Translations under genes and position numbers: made by a program
The notes under the pieces: model-generated
What the model saw: the letters and a program-made list of their open reading frames with translations, nothing else
Told to the model about the DNA's origin: nothing
Databases searched by the model: none
Assembly (NCBI RefSeq): GCF_004138215.1
Contig: NZ_RYYS01000078.1
Coordinates: forward strand, 1-51,602
Direction of reading: 5' to 3'
DNA length: 51,602 nucleotides
DNA from: Anaerophilus nitritigenes
Lineage (GTDB): Bacteria > Bacillota > Clostridia > Peptostreptococcales > Thermotaleaceae
Shown here: one piece after another, positions 1-7,328 of the stretch
Layout: each line of letters begins with the position of its first letter
Numbering within the stretch: the stretch's first letter is position 1

Positions 1-62
1 GGGATCGAACCTATGACCCCCTGCTTGTAAGGCAGGTGCTCTCCCAGCTGAGCTATGCGCCC
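1..62 (-). tRNA. tRNA-Val (anticodon TAC), 3' end cut by window edge
   Basis: Read on the minus strand, the gene begins at 62 with a GGGCGCA acceptor arm, then the D arm, an anticodon stem CCTGC/GCAGG around loop CTTACAA (anticodon TAC, valine) and a T-arm GGTTCGATCC. The last bases of the T arm, the 3' acceptor strand and any CCA lie outside the window. The valS T-box at about 36 kb appears to read a valine codon GTA, which this tRNA would decode. Confidence 0.93.
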
Positions 63-144
63 TTAATAACTTACCAATGATATTATACACACAAGTAGTT
101 ATTTTGTCAATACTTCTTCATAGCACAGTAGTGAATTCATTCAA

Positions 145-1023
145 CTACTGTGCTTCTTCATAAAGCTTTTGTAAATGTTCTTTGTTAAAATGATATTTTC
201 TATTACAAAAATGACATGTAAGTTCTGCTTGTTCATCTTCTTCAATAATTTGTTTTAAATCCTTTTCCCCAATGCTAATTAAAGCTTTCTCAAGCTTTTC
301 TTCTGAACAATCACAATTTAAAAATACTTCTTTCTTATCTAGAATTTCAAAATCAAAACCTTCTAATATTCTACTTAGCATTTCTTCTCCATCTTTACTC
401 TCTTCCATTAATTGAGTAACAGATGGAAGTTCACTTATTCTATTTTCAAGCTTTATAATCACATCCTCTGATGCATCTGGAAGTACTTGTATAATAAATC
501 CTCCTGCTTCTTTTACAGAATAATCTCTATCTACTAATACTCCTAATCCTACTGCAGAAGGTTGTTGCTCTGAGTATGCAAAATAAGCTGTAAAATCTTC
601 TGCTATTTCTCCAGATACTAAATCAGACTGTCCTACATATGGGTCTTTTAATCCCAAATCTTTAATCACAATCATTTTTCCTTTTCCAACAGCTCTTCCT
701 ACATCTAATTTTTTATCTTCTCTTAATGGAAGCTCTACATTAGGATTTGATATATATCCCTTTACATTTCCTTTTGAATCAGTAACAGATAAAATCTGCT
801 TTAAAGGTCCATCTCCTTTAATTTGTATAGACAATTTATTTTTTTCTCCTTTTAGCATAAGGCCCATCATTACAGTCCCTGTAAGAGTTCTTCCCAAAGC
901 AGCAGTAGCAACAGGTGTAGTATTATGAATCACTCTTGCTTCTTCTACTAAATTTGTTGTAACTCCTAAAAAAACTCTTATACTTTTATTTGCTGCAACT
1001 CCTCTTAGTACATAATTTTTCAT
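145..1023 (-). CDS. hslO: Hsp33 family redox-regulated chaperone
   Basis: Cytosolic holdase chaperone of the Hsp33 family, switched on when oxidation releases zinc from a C-terminal four-cysteine centre. The protein has 292 residues, the usual family length. The N-terminal core carries the family stretch with TPVATAALGRTLTG, and the zinc site is CxC at residues 237/239 plus CxxC at 270/273. The frame is open upstream from a GTG at 1041, but the ATG at 1023 has the good ribosome site (AAAGGATGGAG) in front of it, so it is taken as the start. It is followed by tRNA-Val and preceded by the cold-shock gene, which has its own terminator, so it is probably transcribed alone. Confidence 0.95.
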   Translation of the reverse strand: MKNYVLRGVAANKSIRVFLGVTTNLVEEARVIHNTTPVATAALGRTLTGTVMMGLMLKGEKNKLSIQIKGDGPLKQILSVTDSKGNVKGYISNPNVELPLREDKKLDVGRAVGKGKMIVIKDLGLKDPYVGQSDLVSGEIAEDFTAYFAYSEQQPSAVGLGVLVDRDYSVKEAGGFIIQVLPDASEDVIIKLENRISELPSVTQLMEESKDGEEMLSRILEGFDFEILDKKEVFLNCDCSEEKLEKALISIGEKDLKQIIEEDEQAELTCHFCNRKYHFNKEHLQKLYEEAQ

Positions 1024-1100
1024 CTGCTCCATCCTTTTCACTTGTTTTTATATCAGAATAAACTATTCTTTGAAAAATTTATAACTTGATCATCTATAGT

Positions 1101-1130
1101 AATAAAAGCCCTGATTGATCTATCAGGGCT
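1101..1130 (-). terminator. Rho-independent terminator after the cold-shock gene
   Basis: Nine-base-pair stem AGCCCTGAT / ATCAGGGCT (1107-1115 with 1122-1130), loop of six, followed on the minus strand by TTTTATT. It lies just downstream of the cold-shock stop codon. Confidence 0.85.
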
Positions 1131-1150
1131 ATTAATGGCTACACGTTTTA

Positions 1151-1351
1151 TTATCCTCTTGTAACGTTTGTAGCTTGAGGTCCTTTTTCTCCTTGAACTA
1201 CTTCAAATTCAACAGATTGACCTTCTTCTAAAGTTTTGTAACCATCCATGTCGATTGCAGAGAAATGTACGAAAACATCTTCTCCATTTTCTCTCGAAAT
1301 AAATCCATAACCTTTTTCTCCATTAAACCATTTTACTGTACCTTTTTCCAT
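1151..1351 (-). CDS. CspA-family cold-shock protein
   Basis: Single cold-shock domain of 66 residues that binds single-stranded RNA and DNA; the family acts as an RNA chaperone at low temperature and in general expression. RNP1 (KGYGFI) is at residues 13-18 and RNP2 (VFVHF) at about 26-30. The start ATG has a perfect AGGAGG eight to nine bases upstream. It has its own strong promoter (TTGACA, 17 bases, TAAACT) and its own terminator, and the 5' leader can fold into a small hairpin at 1381-1398. Such leaders are often thermoresponsive in this family, but that is inference here. The paralogue letter cannot be assigned from sequence. Confidence 0.95.
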   Translation of the reverse strand: MEKGTVKWFNGEKGYGFISRENGEDVFVHFSAIDMDGYKTLEEGQSVEFEVVQGEKGPQATNVTRG

Positions 1352-1380
1352 TTAAACAATCCTCCTAACCAATATCATAC

Positions 1381-1433
1381 GTAGCAAATCATTGCTACAA
1401 CTAGAGTTTATCACAGGTCATTTTTAGTGTCAA
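1381..1433 (-). promoter_or_regulatory. Promoter and leader hairpin of the cold-shock gene
   Basis: Minus strand -35 TTGACA (1428-1433), 17-base spacer, -10 TAAACT (1405-1410). The leader contains a 7-bp inverted repeat GTAGCAA/TTGCTAC (1381-1398, 4-nt loop) ahead of the ribosome site. Confidence 0.8.
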
Positions 1434-1466
1434 TGGAAATTGACTTTAAGTTTATAAGCTCAAATT

Positions 1467-2207
1467 TTATTTTTGACAAACAAAATAAACTCTTTCACTT
1501 GTTTCTTTAGGAGATAAAAAATTTAAAGCATCAAAAGATTCAATTTTTTTAAATCCTACTTTTTTTAACATTTTTATTATTTCTTTTTCTTTATAAGCCC
1601 TTTGTATATGATCTTCTTCATATTTTTTATAAATATCACCTTCTTTTATAAAAAGAGTCAAATCTAAATTACATATACGCTCTTCTTCATTAAAATAATT
1701 TTCCCATATATAAGAAACTTGTTCTAAGTTTTCTGCATAAGTATGATTCCCTAGTATTTGCGATAATTTATAATAACTACTAATATCAAAAATAAATAAT
1801 CCATTCTCTTTTAAATGGTTATGTACTCCTTGAAATACTTTAAATAAATTTTTTTCATCAATGATATAATTGATTCCATCGCAAATACATAAAATAGTAT
1901 CTAAATGAGTAGGTAACAAAAGATCAGTTATATCTTGATTTAGATAAACTACATCGATCTTCAGATCTTTAGCTTTTTGAGAAGCAACATAGAGCATATC
2001 TTCTGCTATATCTACTCCAATCATATTGTATCCTCTTTTAGCAAGTCTATTCGTAACATTACCTGTTCCACAAGCTAGTTCTGCTATATTTAAAGGATTT
2101 ATATTATATCGTTTAAATATAGCTTCAATATACATAGTCCACTCATCATAGTCTACATCTTCCATCAATTGATCATATACATAAGCAAACGCGCTATAGC
2201 TTTTCAT
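1467..2207 (-). CDS. Class I SAM-dependent methyltransferase
   Basis: Rossmann-fold methyltransferase of 246 residues using S-adenosylmethionine. Motif I is AELACGTGN at about residues 42-50, followed by an acidic strand end (MIGVDIAEDML) that would bind the ribose, and QDITDL near 92 as motif II/III. The N-terminus (YSAFAYVYDQLMEDVDYDEW) matches the start seen in YqeM-like and related small-molecule methyltransferases, but the neighbours (cold-shock gene and SASP) give no clue to the substrate. The ATG at 2207 has GGGAGAG before it. The target is unknown. Confidence 0.85.
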   Translation of the reverse strand: MKSYSAFAYVYDQLMEDVDYDEWTMYIEAIFKRYNINPLNIAELACGTGNVTNRLAKRGYNMIGVDIAEDMLYVASQKAKDLKIDVVYLNQDITDLLLPTHLDTILCICDGINYIIDEKNLFKVFQGVHNHLKENGLFIFDISSYYKLSQILGNHTYAENLEQVSYIWENYFNEEERICNLDLTLFIKEGDIYKKYEEDHIQRAYKEKEIIKMLKKVGFKKIESFDALNFLSPKETSERVYFVCQK

Positions 2208-2261
2208 CCCATCTCTCCCTTATCTTATATTTCTACTTTTTTTATTATAATATATTTCCAA

Positions 2262-2291
2262 AACAAAAAGAGATAGATTTTCTATCCCTCT
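2262..2291 (-). terminator. Terminator of the divergent SASP gene
   Basis: On the minus strand AGAGGGATAG pairs with CTATCTCT around a short A-rich loop and is followed by TTTTTGTTTT. The stem begins within the last codons and stop of the SASP gene. Confidence 0.75.
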
Positions 2292-2491
2292 GTATTTTTC
2301 TTATTCAATTTCTTTTTTCTTACAGTAATGAGTCCTCCAATTCTTCCAGTTTCCTTCGCTGTAAGTCCTCCCCATCCTAAGCTTTCTACTTTTTCTAACA
2401 ATCCTAATTCCTGAGCAATTTCATATTTCCATTTGTCTTCAATAGTTTCTATTTTATTTTTTTTATTCTTCATACTATTTTTTTTAGACAT
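2282..2491 (-). CDS. Divergent alpha/beta-type small acid-soluble spore protein
   Basis: A 69-residue protein that looks like an alpha/beta-type SASP, the spore DNA-coating family. The two conserved blocks are recognisable: KWKYEIAQELGL (with the EIA germination-protease site) and LTAKETGRIGGLITV, equivalent to the usual LTSRQNGYVGG block. It differs from the canonical SASP at 24679 by a lysine/asparagine-rich N-terminus (about 18 residues), replacement of SRQNG by AKETG, and a basic tail. A forespore-type promoter is proposed upstream at 2513-2542. Family membership is fairly secure; whether it saturates DNA like the major SASPs is unknown. Confidence 0.85.
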   Translation of the reverse strand: MSKKNSMKNKKNKIETIEDKWKYEIAQELGLLEKVESLGWGGLTAKETGRIGGLITVRKKKLNKKNTEG

Positions 2492-2512
2492 TCATACCCC
2501 TCCCCTATTTTT

Positions 2513-2542
2513 TATTATTGGTAAGGGGTACATTTTTTATAC
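2513..2542 (-). promoter_or_regulatory. Candidate sigma-G/sigma-F promoter of the SASP gene
   Basis: Minus strand GTATA (2538-2542), 18-base spacer, AATAATA (2513-2519). This resembles the forespore consensus GHATR N17-18 CATNHTA with one mismatch in the -10. It is placed just upstream of the ribosome site of a spore gene. Confidence 0.42.
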
Positions 2543-2547
2543 CTACT

Positions 2548-3075
2548 TTAATTTTTTGATAATTGATATTTTAAAGGTCTATATAAAATACCAATTATAA
2601 AAATAGATATAATCAATTCTGGTACTAAATAGCTTGCATTATACTTTATAGAATAAATCCAAGGATTTTCACCTGCTGGTGCATAAGCTTTAAACACAAT
2701 TGCTCCAGATATAACATGAGAAATAAATCTTCCTATAGTAGCTATACATACACTAATATTCACTCTTTTTAAATTTTTATTCAAAAGCCCTGCAAGTCCT
2801 AAAACTCCAAAAGCAGCTATATAATCAAAAACTATAGATAGAATATGTAGCGACCATGATTTTCCTAACAAAAATTGTAAAATACCGTATACAACTCCTG
2901 CCAAAATTCCAGGTCTACACCCCCATATTATAGAATAGATAAATATAGGTACCATACTTCCTGCTGTAATAGATCCTCCATAAGGCGCTTCAAATATCTT
3001 GATATAGCTTAAAATTTGTGCTAATGCAATCATAATCCCTGCTTCTACGATCATTTTTGTAGTAAACTTTCTCAT
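2548..3075 (-). CDS. thiT: ThiT, thiamine-binding S component of an ECF transporter
   Basis: Membrane substrate-binding subunit for thiamine (YuaJ/ThiT family), which works with the shared EcfA/EcfA'/EcfT module encoded elsewhere. The protein has 175 residues and about six hydrophobic segments. Family features include the segment AGSMVPIFIYSIIWGCRPGI, the loop GKSWSLHILSIVFDY, and the conserved aromatic/aspartate positions around YAPAGENPWIYS and YNASYLVPE. The reading frame runs upstream to 3141, but the ATG at 3075 with GGGTGAAAAG before it fits the family start. A TPP riboswitch and terminator lie directly upstream, independent proof of a thiamine role. Confidence 0.95.
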   Translation of the reverse strand: MRKFTTKMIVEAGIMIALAQILSYIKIFEAPYGGSITAGSMVPIFIYSIIWGCRPGILAGVVYGILQFLLGKSWSLHILSIVFDYIAAFGVLGLAGLLNKNLKRVNISVCIATIGRFISHVISGAIVFKAYAPAGENPWIYSIKYNASYLVPELIISIFIIGILYRPLKYQLSKN

Positions 3076-3110
3076 CTTTTCACCCTTTTCATACTTAATT
3101 TTAAACATAC

Positions 3111-3136
3111 AAAAACTGCATTCTGAAAGAATGCAG
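3111..3136 (-). terminator. Attenuator terminator of the TPP riboswitch
   Basis: Nine-base stem CTGCATTCT/AGAATGCAG (3116-3136) followed on the minus strand by TTTTTGT. It sits between the aptamer and thiT, so it is the expected off-switch formed when TPP is bound. Confidence 0.85.
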
Positions 3137-3152
3137 CTCATTTTCTTACTTA

Positions 3153-3238
3153 TGTTCCTACGCTGGCATTATCCAGATCAGGTTATGGGTCGAAACAAAG
3201 AAGTTTCCTCTCAGCCAATTTTTTTAGCTCCCCTTGTA
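3153..3238 (-). promoter_or_regulatory. TPP (THI-box) riboswitch
   Basis: Minus strand shows the conserved aptamer blocks in order: GGGGAGCT, GGCTGAGAGG, ACCC, then ACCTGATCTGGATAATGCCA and GCGTAGGAA. These are the diagnostic P2/P4 bases of the thiamine pyrophosphate riboswitch. A terminator hairpin follows at 3111-3136, so control is probably by transcription termination of thiT. Confidence 0.96.
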
Positions 3239-3251
3239 TTTAATTATAATC

Positions 3252-3280
3252 ATTATATTACCAAAAAATAAATAAGTCAA
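3252..3280 (-). promoter_or_regulatory. Promoter of the thiT riboswitch transcript
   Basis: TTGACT (3275-3280), 17 bases, TATAAT (3252-3257) on the minus strand. The start site would fall a few bases before the aptamer. The -35 box overlaps the last codons of degV, so thiT is separately transcribed. Confidence 0.8.
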
Positions 3281-4119
3281 ACTTCAAAAGTAACAACTCC
3301 AATGAGTCCTGGTCCTGTATGAACTCCTAAAACTGGACTAATTTGTGAAAATAATGTTTCATTAATATTTCCTATATCTTTTATTCTTTCTAAAAGTTTT
3401 TTAGCTTCTTCTTCTGCATTTCCATGCATAATCGCAATATCTATTCTTTTATCTTTTATTTTTTCTTTTACAATAGAATAAATATCATCTATAGATTTTT
3501 TTCTTCCTCTTACTTTTTTATAAGTATAATATTTACCATCCTCATCTATAGAAATAATAGGTTTTATTCCTAAAATTTCTCCTACAGTTCCTTCTACCAA
3601 ACCAATTCTTCCGCCTTTACGTAAATATTCTAAAGTTTTTAATACATAAAAAAGCTCTGATTTATGAAGTATTTTTTTTATTTTTTCTATGATTTGTGCA
3701 AAATTAGAATTTTTATAAACTTCCTTTGCTGCTTCTAAAACTAAAAAACCTAGTCCCATAGATAGTGTTTTAGAATCCACTAATTCTATAGTCAATTTTT
3801 CAAACTCATCTGCTACATTTTTAACCATATTGTATGTACCACTTAATCCTGATGAAATAAATATTCCTAATACATGAGTATATTCTTGTTCTTGTAATTT
3901 GTGAAAAAGATTTTTCGCATCCTCTGGAGAAGGCAAAGAAGTTTTTGGAGTCTCTATTTCCAAATTTTCATATACTTCTTGTGGAGAAATTTCTACACGA
4001 TCTCTAAATTCTTGTTGTGAATAGATCACACGAAGAGGAAGTACCTCAATATTATATTTTTGAATCCATTCTTGTGGTAAATCACAAGAAGAATCTGTAA
4101 TTACTGCTATTTTTTCCAT
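3277..4119 (-). CDS. DegV family fatty-acid-binding protein (FakB-like)
   Basis: DegV/FakB-type protein of 280 residues. The family binds a long fatty acid and presents it to the kinase FakA. Conserved motifs are ITDSSCDLP at the N-terminus, TSLPSPED, ISSGLSGTYN at about 90-100, VDSKTLSMGLG, LRKGGRIG and HTGPGLIGV near the end. The frame includes an upstream GTG (4125), but the ATG at 4119 is seven bases after AGGAG and is preferred. It follows the CPBP gene by 20 bases, so the M20 amidohydrolase, the CPBP protease and DegV probably form one operon. The individual fatty acid bound is unknown. Confidence 0.92.
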   Translation of the reverse strand: MEKIAVITDSSCDLPQEWIQKYNIEVLPLRVIYSQQEFRDRVEISPQEVYENLEIETPKTSLPSPEDAKNLFHKLQEQEYTHVLGIFISSGLSGTYNMVKNVADEFEKLTIELVDSKTLSMGLGFLVLEAAKEVYKNSNFAQIIEKIKKILHKSELFYVLKTLEYLRKGGRIGLVEGTVGEILGIKPIISIDEDGKYYTYKKVRGRKKSIDDIYSIVKEKIKDKRIDIAIMHGNAEEEAKKLLERIKDIGNINETLFSQISPVLGVHTGPGLIGVVTFEV

Positions 4120-4139
4120 ATGCACTCTCCTAACTATAC

Positions 4140-5081
4140 TTAAAGCATCATATATTTAATTTGTAAATAACCCATATATATAAATATAATAACCGTTAAC
4201 CCAATAGGTGTAAACACAAATCTAGGTATTTTGTTAGTTTTTCCTTTCTCTTCAATAAAATAACATGATCTTTGATTCGTTTTTATATCTTTTATGATTC
4301 TTTTATACAATGAATACCCCAATGTAGCTGTAAAAATAGATATTATTCCGAAAAAAGCAGCAAATATTATAATTTGAAAAATTTCTAAATGTACTACATC
4401 TTCAACCATTGGTTTTGTTTTTTTACTATATAGATGAATCATATATCCTAATGTTACAGCTAACCCATTATTGGTCATATGTCCAATGATTCCTGCAAAT
4501 AAAGAATTAGTTTGACATACTAAATATCCAAATAAAATTCCTAATACAGTAGGTCCCAAGAAATTTTGAAGATTAAAATGAAATAACCCAAACAATAAAG
4601 CAGATATCCATATAGCCTTTTTTTTGCCTATTTTTTCATAAGTTTTTAATAATAATCCTCTGAAAAAAACTTCTTCACAAATTCCTGCAGATATAGAAAT
4701 AATAAATAAAAGCACAAAATACTCTGAAAGATTCGTAGCAGTTGGAATAGCTTGTGGTTTTATATTTACAAAAATACTTAATACAATCATAGCAATCAAG
4801 TTGAAAAAAAGAGCTACAGGATACATACAAATAGTTATAAAAAAAATCATTATTCCATGCTTAAAAGATAAAGGATTTAATTTTAATACATTTTTTAAAG
4901 AATCTCTTTTTATTGTTATGTACAAAAGCGCAGGTAGCAAAATAATCCCATATTCTGTAATCAACAACCCTGTTTTCAAATTTTTTTGTTGGACATAATA
5001 CCCTATCGTTACAAGAAAAATAGCTGTAATAAAATACAATATGTTCACTTCTACAATTTTTATTTTTTCGCTATTTCCCAA
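4140..5081 (-). CDS. CPBP family intramembrane metalloprotease
   Basis: Polytopic membrane protein of 313 residues with about eight hydrophobic segments. The Abi/CAAX-protease (CPBP) signatures are EEVFFRG at about 136-142, FGLFHFN at about 163-169 and HMTNN near 200, which supply the glutamates and histidines of the active site in the membrane. The family includes CAAX prenyl proteases and bacteriocin self-immunity proteins; the substrate cannot be told here. The start is a TTG at 5081 placed seven bases after GGAGG. It sits between the M20 gene and degV with short gaps, consistent with one transcript. Confidence 0.88.
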   Translation of the reverse strand: MGNSEKIKIVEVNILYFITAIFLVTIGYYVQQKNLKTGLLITEYGIILLPALLYITIKRDSLKNVLKLNPLSFKHGIMIFFITICMYPVALFFNLIAMIVLSIFVNIKPQAIPTATNLSEYFVLLFIISISAGICEEVFFRGLLLKTYEKIGKKKAIWISALLFGLFHFNLQNFLGPTVLGILFGYLVCQTNSLFAGIIGHMTNNGLAVTLGYMIHLYSKKTKPMVEDVVHLEIFQIIIFAAFFGIISIFTATLGYSLYKRIIKDIKTNQRSCYFIEEKGKTNKIPRFVFTPIGLTVIIFIYMGYLQIKYMML

Positions 5082-5107
5082 ATGTTTTCCTCCTTTTTTT
5101 TATATTT

Positions 5108-6265
5108 TTATGCTTCTATAGACTGTAATAAATTTTTATAGATTTGAATCCCAATCAAAAGTATTTCTTCATTAAAAGAAAATTTACTATGATGAAGAGG
5201 GTATATATGTCCTTGATCTTTATTATTCACTCCTAAAAAGAAAAATAGTCCTGCTACTTTCTTTTGATAATAAGAAAAGTCTTCTGCAATCATTTGAGGA
5301 GCTATCCACTCTATATTTTCATCTCCAACAGCTTTTTGAAGAATTCTGACCATTTCTTTATCATTTACTACTGCTGGATACATATCTCTAAATATCACTT
5401 CTATAGAACAATTATACATCTTCTCTATTCCTTTGCTCATCTCCTTCATTCTTTTTTTTATTTTTTCATATACTTCTTCTTCAAAAGCTCTGATGGTTCC
5501 TTCTAAATAAGTTTTTTCTGCTATAATATTTCTTCTTTCTCCTGCCCACATTTTTCCAATAGTAAGAACAGCTCCTTCTATAGGATTAATATTTCTGCTA
5601 ATAATCGTTTGAAAAGAAGAGATAAGATTTGAAGCAATGACAATACTATCTATTGCCTTTTGTGGAATTGCTCCATGTCCTCCACATCCTGAAATGACAA
5701 TATCAAATTCTCCAGTTTGAGCCATCATAGGACCTACTCTGCATCCAATTTTGCCTTCTTCAATTTGAGGATATACATGAAGCCCTACAATTTTCTGAAT
5801 ATGAAATTTTTCTATGATCCTCTCTTTTATCATAGGTAATGCTCCTCCTGGTCCTTCCTCAGCAGGTTGAAATACAAATACCAAAGAATAAGGTAATTCT
5901 TCTTTATATATAGATATATATTTTGCAAAACCTAATAAAATAGACATATGTGCATCATGTCCACAAGCATGCATCATCCCTTTATTTTGAGATTGATAAG
6001 AAACATTTGTTTCTTCTTGGATCGTAAGTGCGTCCATATCTGCACGAAAAGCAATAGATCTTTCGCTTTTTCCTTTTATGAACCCAATAATTCCTGTCTT
6101 TGCTATATTTTTATATACCTCTACACCATATTCTTCAAGCTTTTGAATAATAAATTCACTTGTTTTGTATTCATCAAATCCTATCTCTGGAATTTTATGA
6201 AGTTCTCTTCTTATTTGAATGATCTCTTCTTTCATGCTTAATATTTTTTCTTCTATATGAATCAT
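5108..6265 (-). CDS. M20D amidohydrolase, candidate N-acetyl-diaminopimelate deacetylase
   Basis: Zinc amidohydrolase of 385 residues from the M20D (HipO/YxeP/DapL) group. It carries RADMDAL, MHACGHDAHM, FQPAEEGPGGA, a GGHGA dimerisation-domain motif and LHHSKF at the C-terminus. The EEGPGGA and LHHSKF stretches resemble the Bacillus DapL (YkuR) type. The gene lies back to back with an operon containing dapH, whose product makes the N-acetylated intermediate that DapL finally deacetylates. The DapL assignment is inference from similarity plus neighbourhood; a general N-acyl amino acid or hippurate hydrolase is the alternative, as for the second M20D gene at 42155. Confidence 0.88.
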   Translation of the reverse strand: MIHIEEKILSMKEEIIQIRRELHKIPEIGFDEYKTSEFIIQKLEEYGVEVYKNIAKTGIIGFIKGKSERSIAFRADMDALTIQEETNVSYQSQNKGMMHACGHDAHMSILLGFAKYISIYKEELPYSLVFVFQPAEEGPGGALPMIKERIIEKFHIQKIVGLHVYPQIEEGKIGCRVGPMMAQTGEFDIVISGCGGHGAIPQKAIDSIVIASNLISSFQTIISRNINPIEGAVLTIGKMWAGERRNIIAEKTYLEGTIRAFEEEVYEKIKKRMKEMSKGIEKMYNCSIEVIFRDMYPAVVNDKEMVRILQKAVGDENIEWIAPQMIAEDFSYYQKKVAGLFFFLGVNNKDQGHIYPLHHSKFSFNEEILLIGIQIYKNLLQSIEA

Positions 6266-6344
6266 ATGCTACACCTCTTTTCATTTATTTACATATAAAA
6301 TATTGTATCTTGTTTTTTATTTTTAGAAAAGTACAAAAATTTTG

Positions 6345-6373
6345 TTGACAACTATATATCTTTTTGTTAATAT
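6345..6373 (+). promoter_or_regulatory. Promoter of the deoR-asd-dap operon
   Basis: TTGACA (6345-6350), 17 bases, TAATAT (6368-6373). The predicted leader is about 140 bases long and holds two inverted repeats, described separately. No lysine-riboswitch (L-box) conserved core was seen in this leader. Confidence 0.75.
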
Positions 6374-6420
6374 GCTTAACAACATATATAATAAACTTTT
6401 GAATAAATCATTTACAAATA

Positions 6421-6443
6421 TTTTATCATATAATATGATAAAA
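6421..6443. repeat. Perfect 10-bp inverted repeat in the deoR leader
   Basis: TTTTATCATA and TATGATAAAA separated by TAA. It lies 50 bases downstream of the proposed -10 and 78 bases before the deoR start. It is a candidate operator; the AT-only content weakens the case. Confidence 0.5.
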
Positions 6444-6477
6444 TATAATCACATCATGATAAATACATTGCAATAAT

Positions 6478-6496
6478 ATGATCATAAATTGATCAT
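6478..6496. repeat. 7-bp inverted repeat next to the deoR ribosome site
   Basis: ATGATCA, five-base spacer TAAAT, TGATCAT. It ends about ten bases before the AGGGGG ribosome site of the regulator, so it is a candidate autoregulatory operator or a translation-blocking hairpin. Confidence 0.5.
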
Positions 6497-6520
6497 TCAA
6501 GGATATAGGGGGCAGCTACA

Positions 6521-7276
6521 TTGATTACTGAAGCAAGAAGAAAAAAAATTATCGAACTTGTTGAAGAAGAAGGGGTTATCAATCTTCAACAATTAACAGA
6601 TACTTTTCATGTATCTATCTATACTATAAGACGAGATTTAACAGCTTTAGAAAAAGATGGCTTTCTTAAAAAAACTCATGGCGGAGCTGTACGTATTGAA
6701 AAATCCAAATGGATTTCATCTATGGAAGAAGGTAAATTAGAAGCTTTAGAAGAAAAAAAGAAAATTGCAAAACTAGCAGCAACCCTTATTGAAGATGAAG
6801 ATACAATTATGCTTATGGGCAGTATGATTAGTCTTTTGATGATCCCTTTTATCGAAAATAAGAATATCACCATTGTTACAAATTCTTTAGATATTGCAAA
6901 AGAATTGTCTAATATTTCAAATATAGAAACCATCATAATAGGTGGAACAATTAATTATAAAAGAAACATTCTAGGATCTAGAGCCATATCAGATCTTAAA
7001 AACTATCACTTTGATAAAGCTTTTATTCCTTGTGCAGGTATTAAAGATGATCCTGGTGTCACTACCTCTACCCTAGATAGTAGTGATTTTTTAAAAGAAG
7101 TAATCCATTGTAGTAGAAAAAAAATTTTAGTATCAGACTATAGAAAAATAGGAAGAATTACTTTTGCTCATGTATGTAGTATTGAATCTATTCATATGCT
7201 TATTACAGATGACAAATCTAATGAGCAAGAATTAAATAAAATAAGAAAAAAAGGTGTTCAAGTAGAAATAGTATAA
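6521..7276 (+). CDS. DeoR family transcriptional regulator heading the dap operon
   Basis: DeoR-type regulator of 251 residues. The N-terminal winged helix (residues 5-57) has the family signature VSIYTIRRDLTALEKDG and KKTHGGAV. The C-terminal DeoRC sensor begins near residue 75. In ordinary members the sensor has an acidic-hydrophobic-GTT phosphosugar-binding loop (for example DIGTT in GlpR); here it reads LMGSMIS, and the usual DHSKFGR/DSSKFGR reads DYRKIGR. The effector may therefore not be a sugar phosphate. The start is TTG with an AGGGGG site. Only 52 bases separate it from asd, so it likely regulates the lysine/DAP operon it heads. That role is inference. Confidence 0.88.
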   Translation: MITEARRKKIIELVEEEGVINLQQLTDTFHVSIYTIRRDLTALEKDGFLKKTHGGAVRIEKSKWISSMEEGKLEALEEKKKIAKLAATLIEDEDTIMLMGSMISLLMIPFIENKNITIVTNSLDIAKELSNISNIETIIIGGTINYKRNILGSRAISDLKNYHFDKAFIPCAGIKDDPGVTTSTLDSSDFLKEVIHCSRKKILVSDYRKIGRITFAHVCSIESIHMLITDDKSNEQELNKIRKKGVQVEIV

Positions 7277-7328
7277 CAATTCATTATTTTATCAATCATT
7301 TACTCATAATATTTAGGAGGGAATTTAT

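Noticed and set aside
1-62. tRNA as an integration site for a mobile element
   Set aside because: No integrase gene, no repeated att-like copy of the tRNA end and ordinary genes follow.
6374-6520. Lysine riboswitch (L-box) in the dap operon leader
   Set aside because: The conserved L-box core was not seen and the region is too short and AT-rich. A covariance-model scan would confirm.
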